Origin: Xiphophorus maculatus
Taxonomy: Eukaryota > Chordata > Actinopteri > Cyprinodontiformes > Poeciliidae
Reading direction: 5' to 3'
NCBI RefSeq assembly: GCF_002775205.1
Contig: NC_036457.1
Span: forward strand, 3,062,975 to 3,126,974
DNA length: 64,000 nucleotides
Positions 57,358-64,000 of the stretch are shown here, one piece after another. Made by a program: the position numbers and the translations under genes. The notes beneath the pieces were generated by a model. It did not search any database. It saw only the letters and a list, made by a program, of their open reading frames with translations, and was not told where the DNA came from. Each line of letters starts with the position of its first letter. Within the stretch, counting starts at the first letter, position 1.

Positions 57358-59311
57358 ATGAAGCAGAGAGGAGCCATGGTGGATCCTATGTGGAGGAAAA
57401 TGTTTCTGTTTTTCATCCTGCAGTTTACAGGTGAGACTCTGAACAGCTACTGTTTATTAAATTCTCTTCATTTCAACATTAACATCACTGTTTCATCGAT
57501 GCATCATGTTGGTAGTTTCATAAGGAAGAACCTGAGTTTAACTTCCTGTTGATAATCTGGTTCTAGAAGATATAAAATGTCTCTACAGTTATTCTTTATT
57601 TATATTTCTTATGTGAATATTTCTGGTTTTGTGTCATCAGGAGCTCTGAGCAGAGATCTGTCTCTCTACTACGCTGTCAGAGCTGGAGATGACGTCACTT
57701 TGTCCTGTGAAAATGTGATCGATGGTCACAGTAACTGTGACCCAACATCCTGGGTCTACAGTAAAGCAGGTCGACAAGCTGTAGAGTTAGTTATTCTTGG
57801 GCAGGTTAATGTTAAGGTTACCAGATCAGACAGACTGAGTGTTTCTGCAAACTGTTCTCTGGTTGTAAAGAAAGTCACAGATCAGGATGTTGGTCGGTAC
57901 ACCTGCAGACAGCATGAGAAACCAGGAGAAGGTCAGGTTGGTTCAGATGCTGTGGTTCGTCTTTCTCTGGTTCACTGTGAGTATTATACAATATTTTCAT
58001 CTTCAGCTCTTAGTGACAACAACCTGCTGACAGCAGAATCATAATGGTTTCATGAACTGAAGTAACCATAGTTACTCTGCTTTTCTCTTTCAAATCCTCC
58101 TCAGTGACAGAACATGATGACCAGAACAAGATAATATTAACCTGCTCTGTGGTGACAGATGAACCATGTAAACACTCAGTGAAGTGGTTGTATCTGGGTT
58201 ACTATATGGATAAAGACAACAAAGAAATAACAGAATCATCATCTTCCTGCTCTGCTGCTGTCGCCTTCCAGACGTCTAATTACTTTTACCAGTCAAGGTT
58301 TAACATGTTCAAGTGTGAAGTAAAGACAGAAAATAAAGTTCAGCTTTTTACCTTCAGCTCTCGTCCATCAGGTGAGAAATTATGAAGTTCTTGTAAATAT
58401 ATTAATCACATGAAACAATTTTTTCTAAGAAGTATTGTTGACTTATGCTCCATTTGTAGAGAAAGACAAACCAACAACCACATCGGCAGTTACAACTAAA
58501 CCAGACAAAATACAAACAACTGAGGAAACCAGAGTTACAACTAAACTTGATGGAACATCAGCCATAAGAATGACAAGTACAAACACTCCAACACGTGATC
58601 CAGATGTAGAACCAAGTAAGTTTTACTTGTTGACATTTAGTGCTACAATTGATGCTCCACAAATCAAAGTTGTTGTTCCAGTTTCTCTGGTTTGTCTCTG
58701 AACATAACCTGCAGCAGACTGGTGGAGGTTCCTCTCTGGTTCTGTGGGTTTAGCTGCTCTGATAGCAGCTGTTCTGATCGTCACCATTTGGGCCAGAACT
58801 AAAGGTCAGAGTATCAACAGATCACTGGGAAAACTGGATAAACATGAAGGTTCTTTAGAGAAGCTGAACTTTGCTCTTCTGTTTTAGGGAGGAAAACACA
58901 TCTGGATAAAAACACTGTGAGTTTTTAAAACAAATATCAATCATTTGTTTTCAGTTTGTTTTATATCAGAGTAAAGGAAATGTGATCTGAGTAAATGTAT
59001 CTGCCAGAACAATGTGAAGAGCTGTAGTTTATTAGTTCCTGAGAAACGTTAATCATGCAGAAAACTACCTGAATAAAAACACCAGCTGCTGGATTTAGTC
59101 ATAATTTCAAAGAGATTAATTCTGGTTTAAGTGCTAATCTGTACAGCAGGCTGTTGGCATGTTTTATCTCACGTTTATACTAAATATATGTATATTGATC
59201 TCTTTTTTTAAATGTCAGATGTTAATAAATTGTTTGTGTTTCTCTCAGGTGTGTTATGATGAAGATGAAGCTGCTCTGAACTATGAAAACATCAGAACTT
59301 CTTCAGTTTGA
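57358..59311 (+). CDS. Ig-superfamily receptor H (two Ig domains, TM, one ITIM; 337 aa)
   Basis: Seven exons: 57358-57430 signal peptide; 57641-57976 Ig1; 58105-58371 Ig2; 58460-58615 stalk; 58715-58804 transmembrane; 58888-58916; 59249-59311 (TGA). The frame is intact. Translation could also start at the second ATG (57376). Ig1 (VTLSCENVID, NCDPTSW, NCSLVV, YTCRQ) and Ig2 (LTCSVVT, PCKHSVKWL, SCSAAV, KCEV) show the same four-cysteine plan. The stalk is long and Thr/Lys-rich, probably O-glycosylated. The membrane exon starts DWWRFLSGSVGLAALIAAVL. The short tail ends with one ITIM (LNYENI) whose YEN also fits a Grb2-type SH2 site. The acceptor of the membrane exon could be three bases further right (CAG repeat). 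AATAAA is at 59390. Confidence 0.87.
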
Positions 59312-59799
59312 TCCTCCTGCTTTTCTCAGACTCAGTAGATCCAGAAGATCAACATCAGCAGGTTTATCTGTTTTAATGTTATCTGTTGTAATAAAAAACT
59401 GCTGAAATATTAAAATAACATCTTAAAATAAGCATAAGAAGAGTTTAATGAGCAGATTGTTACTTTTCAGATTAAATATCAATTTTGTTAATAGGTCATT
59501 CAGAAAATGAATTATTTCCTGGTTTGTGCTGCAGAGCGTCATGAATTAATTATGTCATCCTGATGAGTAAAGCAGTAACTGAACAGTGTGGAGAATTTTC
59601 CTTCTCCATGCTGAGTTCTTGATATATGAGGTTGAAGAAGAGTCAGTGAGTTGAATTCATGATTTTCATTTATTAATACCAAAATGCAGCTGGTCCATTT
59701 CTCATGTTATCCTTAAGGGCTAGCAGAACAAAATGGCATCAAACAAAGTTTTTCATCCTCTTTGTTAGCCTCTATCTGATCTACGCCCTAAAGAGGGCA

Positions 59800-59935
59800 T
59801 TTCCTAGTGTGTCATTTCCTTTAAATGTGTCATTTCTTTGAAATGTGTCATTTCCTTTAAATGACACCTTAGGGTCATTTAAAGGAAATGACCCTGGTCT
59901 GGAAATAAAATGTTAGGGCGTTCCCTAACATGTCA
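59800..59935. repeat. Palindromic TCATTTCCTTTAAATGA array after receptor H
   Basis: TCATTTCCTTTAAATG recurs three times with small changes, followed after ACACCTTAGGG by its inverse TCATTTAAAGGAAATGA, then by TGTCATTTCC again. A 17-bp stem is possible. The same array follows receptor I at about 63650-63775. Confidence 0.75.
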
Positions 59936-60179
59936 TTTCCTTTAGCTTTAGCTTTGCAACTAGCTAAAAGAGATAGAAGAAAAACACAGAATTATTTATT
60001 CTCAACAATAGTATATTTACTGCCACCTAGAGTCAGATTTACATCATCGCTTTGTTTCAGGTTGATTAGTTTTGCTCAACATCAGCAGGTTTATCTGTCA
60101 GTTTATCATCCAGTGATCAGAACAGTTTTCCTTCAGCTCCATGAGGGATCATTATAGATCCGTTATAGATTTCCACAGA

Positions 60180-60980
60180 ATGTTGAGTATAAACATTTGT
60201 CCTTTTAATCCGCCTTAAATTATCCGCCTTAAATGTAGATAAATAAAATTGTTCCAGAGGTTCAAAACTCACTTTTTTTGATTATTTTTGGATTATTTTT
60301 TCTTTATGTGTGAAGCAGCTGAAATGACATTTTGTTAATAAACTGATCTGATTTAAGGTGGACGTGTCTTTAATTTGTAGAATTGATTCTTTATTAGTTG
60401 TTGTGACATTTGATCCACCTTAACCTGTTGGTGAGTTAAGCAGAACTCCTTATCATTAATTTACAGGTAATTTGTTGAAATGTTTGGTGATAACAATCAA
60501 ATTTTTAATCTTAAAATTAAAACCATATTTAGTTTTAAACTTAACTTAAAATTAATCTATTACCAGTCACAGCTTTAGATGCACTAAATGAATGCATGAT
60601 GCTGCTGTTACCCACAGAGAGTGAAGTCATTTTTCCACGTTCAGACCTCTGCTGCTTCTATAACCACATTCTCATGAAAATACTTCCTGTTTTAACAAGG
60701 TACTACCAGCTACTTCGGTTTTTCTCAGGATAATTTCTGTTCAGAAATGTTTTTCATTAACTCTTTCTTAAACCTTTCTGTAAATATTAATAACTTAAAA
60801 TGGAGATTTTTATCAATGTTTCCTAAATCATTTATTTTTGTGATTTATCCACGATAAGATCAAGTTACATTAGATGAGTCTCATCATGTAAATTTGTTGT
60901 AAATTTGCAGCATTTCAGTGTCTTAAACACAGCAGTTCATTCTGAATTCAAAATGAAGACACAGAAACTGACCCAACGTT
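60180..60980. other. Spacer between receptors H and I
   Basis: AT-rich, not matched elsewhere in the window except a weak upstream module near 60640-60700 (CAGACCTCTGCTGCTTC then ATACTTCCTGTTT). No exon seen. Confidence 0.5.
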
Positions 60981-61053
60981 TCTACATTACACCACCAGCT
61001 GTGGTGTGACGCCTTGCAGCTTTCATGACGAAGTTAAACCCTGAATAACTACA

Positions 61054-61059
61054 GGAAGT
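61054..61059 (+). promoter_or_regulatory. ETS-type GGAAGT site upstream of receptor I
   Basis: TACAGGAAGTA, 64 bp before the start codon, as in receptor H. Confidence 0.4.
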
Positions 61060-61117
61060 AAAAACATAGAAGTTTAAGAGCTCAAGTTGTCACTGAGGTT
61101 CAGGAAGCAGAGAGACG

Positions 61118-63166
61118 ATGAAGCAGAGAGGAGCCATGGAGGATCCTATGTGGAGGAAAATGTTTCTGTTTTTCATCCTGCAGTTTACAGGTGAGACTCT
61201 GAACAGCTACTGTTTATTAAATTCTCTTCATTTCAACATTAACATCACTGTTTCATCGATGCATCATGTTGGTAGTTTCATAAGGAAGAACCTGAGTTTA
61301 ACTTCCTGTTGATAATCTGGTTCTAGAAGATATAAAATGTCTCTACAGTTATTCTTTATTTATATTTCTTATGTGAATATTTCTGGTTTTGTGTCATCAG
61401 GAGCTCTGAGCAGAGATCTGTCTCTCTACTACGCTGTCAGAGCTGGAGATGACGTCACTTTGTCCTGTGAAAATGTGATCGATGGTCACAGTAACTGTGA
61501 CACAACATCCTGGATCTACAGTAAAGCAGGTCGACCAGCTGTAGAGTTACATAATAATGGGCAGCTTAAGGTTACCAGATCAGACAGACTGAGTGTTTCT
61601 GCAAACTGTTCTCTGATTGTAAAGAAAGTCACAGATCAGGATGTTGGTCGGTACACCTGCAGACAGTTTAAGAAACCAGGAGAAGGTCAGTTTGGTTCAG
61701 ATGCTGTGGTTCGTCTTTCTCTCGTTCACTGTGAGTATTATACAATATTTTCATCTTCAGCTTTTAGTGACAACAACCTGCTGACAGCAGAATCATAATG
61801 GTTTCATAAACTGAAGTAACCATAGTTACTCTGCTTTTCTCTTTCAAATCCTCCTCAGTGACAGAACATGAGGACCAGAACAAGATGACATTAACCTGCT
61901 CTGTGGTGACAGATGAACCATGTAAACACTCAGTGAAGTGGTTGTATAATGGTAACCTTTTGGGTAAAGACAACAAAGAAATAACAGAATCATCGTCTTC
62001 CTGCTCTGCTGCTGTCGCCTTCCAGACGTCTAATTACTTTTACCAGTTAAGGTTTAACACGTTCAAGTGTGAAGTAAAGATAGAAAATAAAGTTCAGCTT
62101 TTTACCTTCAGCTCTCGTCCATCAGGTGAGAAATTATGAAGTTAAAAGTCTCTTGTAAATATATTAATCACATAAAACAATTTTTTCTAAGAAGTATTGT
62201 TGACTTATGCTCCATTTTTAGAGAAAGACAAACCAACAACCACATCGGCAGCAACAACTAAACCAGACAAAATACAAGAAACTGGGGAAACGATAGTTAC
62301 AACTAAACTAGATGGAACATCAGTCTCTAGAGACGGAGGTAAAAATAAACCAACTTTTGCTGAAAATATGGAAAAAAGTGAGTCTTAAATGTCCATTTAG
62401 TGACATTTTTAAACAACAAATGAAGTTTATTATTTTTGAAGCTTTAAATAATGCAGCTTTAGGTCGTTCATTATAGTTTGTATTCTTGCTGTTTTTACAT
62501 TAATTGATGCTCCACCAATCAAAGTTGTTGTTCCAGTTTCTCTGGTTTGTCTCTGAACATAACCTGCAGCAGACTGGTGGAGGTTCCTCTCTGGTTCTGT
62601 GGGTTTAGCTGCTCTGATAGCAGCTGTTCTGATCGTCACCATTTGGGCCAGAACTAAAGGTCAGAGTATCAACAGATCACTGGGAAAACTGGATAAACAT
62701 GAAGGTTCTTTAGAGAAGCTGAACTTTGCTCTTCTGTTTTAGGGAGGAAAACACATCTGGATAAAAACACTGTGAGTTTTTAAAACAAATATCAATCATT
62801 TGTTTTCAGTTTGTTTTATATCAGAGTAAAGGAAATGTGATCTGAGTAAATGTATCTGCCAGAACGATGTGAAGAGCTGTAGTTTATTAGTTCCTGAGAA
62901 AAGTTAATCATGCAGAAAACTACCTGAATAAAAACACCAGCTGCTGGATTTAGCCATAATTTCAAAGAGATTAATTCTGGTTTAAGTGCTAATCTGTACA
63001 GCAGGCTGGTGGCATGTTTTATCTCACGTTTATACTAATTATATGTATATTGATCTCTTTTTTTAAATGTCAGATGTTAATAAATTGTTTGTGTTTCTCT
63101 CAGGTGTGTTATGATGAAGATGAAGCTGCTCTGAACTATGAAAACATCAGAACTTCTTCAGTTTGA
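61118..63166 (+). CDS. Ig-superfamily receptor I (two Ig domains, TM, one ITIM; 335 aa)
   Basis: Seven exons: 61118-61190 signal peptide; 61401-61730 Ig1; 61859-62125 Ig2; 62222-62377 stalk; 62570-62659 transmembrane; 62743-62771; 63104-63166 (TGA). All boundaries and phases match H, and the frame is intact. Ig1 is two codons shorter than in H: the loop ELVILGQVNVKVTR becomes ELHNNGQLKVTR. Ig2 differs mainly where LYLGYYMDKDN becomes LYNGNLLGKDN. The end of the stalk is also different. The membrane exon, juxtamembrane exon and ITIM (LNYENI) are the same as in H. Changes therefore gather in the exposed loops and stalk while the signalling part is conserved. AATAAA is at 63245. Confidence 0.88.
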
Positions 63167-64000
63167 TCCTCCTGCTTTTCTCAGACTCAGTAGATCCAGA
63201 AGCTCAACATCAGCAGGTTTATCTGTTTTAATGTTATCTGTTGTAATAAAAAACTGCTGAAATGTTAAAATAACATCTTAAAATAAGCATAAGAAGAGTT
63301 TAATGAGCAGATTGTTACTTTTCAGATTAAATATCAATTTTGTTAATAGGTAAATTCAGAAAATGAATTATTTCCTGGTTTGTGCTGCAGAGCGTCATGA
63401 ATTAATTATGTCATCCTGATGAGTAAAGCAGTAACTGAACAGTGTGGAGAATTTTCCTTCTCCATGCTGAGTTCTTGATCTATGAGGTTGAAGAAGAGTC
63501 AGTGAGTTGAATTCATGATTTTCATTTATTAATACCAAAATGCAGCTGGTCCATTTCTCATGCTATCTTTAAGGGCTAGCAGAACAAAATGGCATCAAAC
63601 AAAGTTTTTCATCCTCTTTGTTAGCCTCTATCTGATCTACGCCCTAAAGAGGGCATTTCCTAGTGTGTCATTTCCTTTAAATATGTCATTTCCTTTAAAT
63701 GACACCTAGGGTCATTTAAAGGAAATGACCCTGGTCTAGAAATAAAATGTTAGGGCGTTTCCTAACATGTCATTTGCTTTAGCTTTAGCTTTGCAACTAG
63801 CTAAAAGAGACAGAAGAAAAACACAAAATTATTTATTCTCAACAATAGTATATTTACTGCCACCTAGAGTCAGATTTACATCATCGCTTTGTTTCAGGTT
63901 TATTAGTTTTGCTCAACATCAGCAGGTTAATCTGTCAGTTTATCATCCAGTGATCAGAACAGTTTTCCTTCAGCTCCATGAGGGATCATTATAGATCCGT

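Larger units (their letters stand above)
57228..60178 (+). repeat. Tandem duplication unit, copy 1 (receptor H)
   Basis: Matches about 60985-64000 (receptor I) through promoter, gene and 3' flank, with start codons 3760 bp apart. Identity is high, especially in introns 1, 5 and 6 and in the flank after the stop. Confidence 0.92.
60985..64000 (+). repeat. Tandem duplication unit, copy 2 (receptor I)
   Basis: Counterpart of 57228-60178. It is still matching at the right edge of the window, so the array may continue beyond it. Confidence 0.9.

Overview
The window is nuclear DNA from a ray-finned (teleost) fish, probably a percomorph. The evidence is an AT-rich background, spliced genes with GT/AG introns, and typical teleost mobile DNA: Tc1/mariner, hAT and pogo-type elements, an L2-like LINE, a tRNA-derived SINE, a Helitron and an LTR element. 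The species cannot be named from the sequence.

The main content is a one-directional (+ strand) tandem array of two-Ig-domain, single-pass membrane receptors, labelled here A, B, C, D, G, H and I, plus two relics, E and F. I rebuilt the exons by hand from splice sites, phases and homology between copies. The shared plan is a signal-peptide exon, Ig domain 1, Ig domain 2, a Thr/Pro-rich stalk, a transmembrane exon, a 29-nt juxtamembrane exon and tail exons. Every extracellular exon is phase 1. The tails differ: A, B, D, G, H and I carry one to three canonical ITIM-type tyrosine motifs, while C has an acidic tail without tyrosine. The nearest named relatives by architecture are the teleost innate Ig receptors (NITR, DICP or CD300-like groups). 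I did not assign a name because the four-cysteine layout seen in both domains cannot be checked here.

Layout. 1-12.9 kb: mostly unannotatable AT-rich DNA, with one single-exon coiled-coil gene (3240-4397), a 14-bp minisatellite, a hairpin cluster and a promoter-like cluster with no visible gene. 12.9-31 kb: genes A, B and C, with large duplicated flanks. 33-37 kb: gene D. 37-51 kb: a transposon-rich stretch holding relics E and F, a Tc1-like element with a nested insertion, a Helitron with an internal satellite, an LTR element, MITEs and SINEs. 51-56 kb: gene G. 57-64 kb: genes H and I, a recent tandem duplication that runs to the right edge of the window.

Working together (inference): the intact genes look like a species-specific set of mainly inhibitory leukocyte receptors changing by tandem duplication, tail exchange and gene death. 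An ETS-type GGAAGT site lies 63-83 bp upstream of eight of the nine start codons, which fits myeloid or lymphoid expression. Four perfect matches to the CTCF core motif lie near array boundaries.
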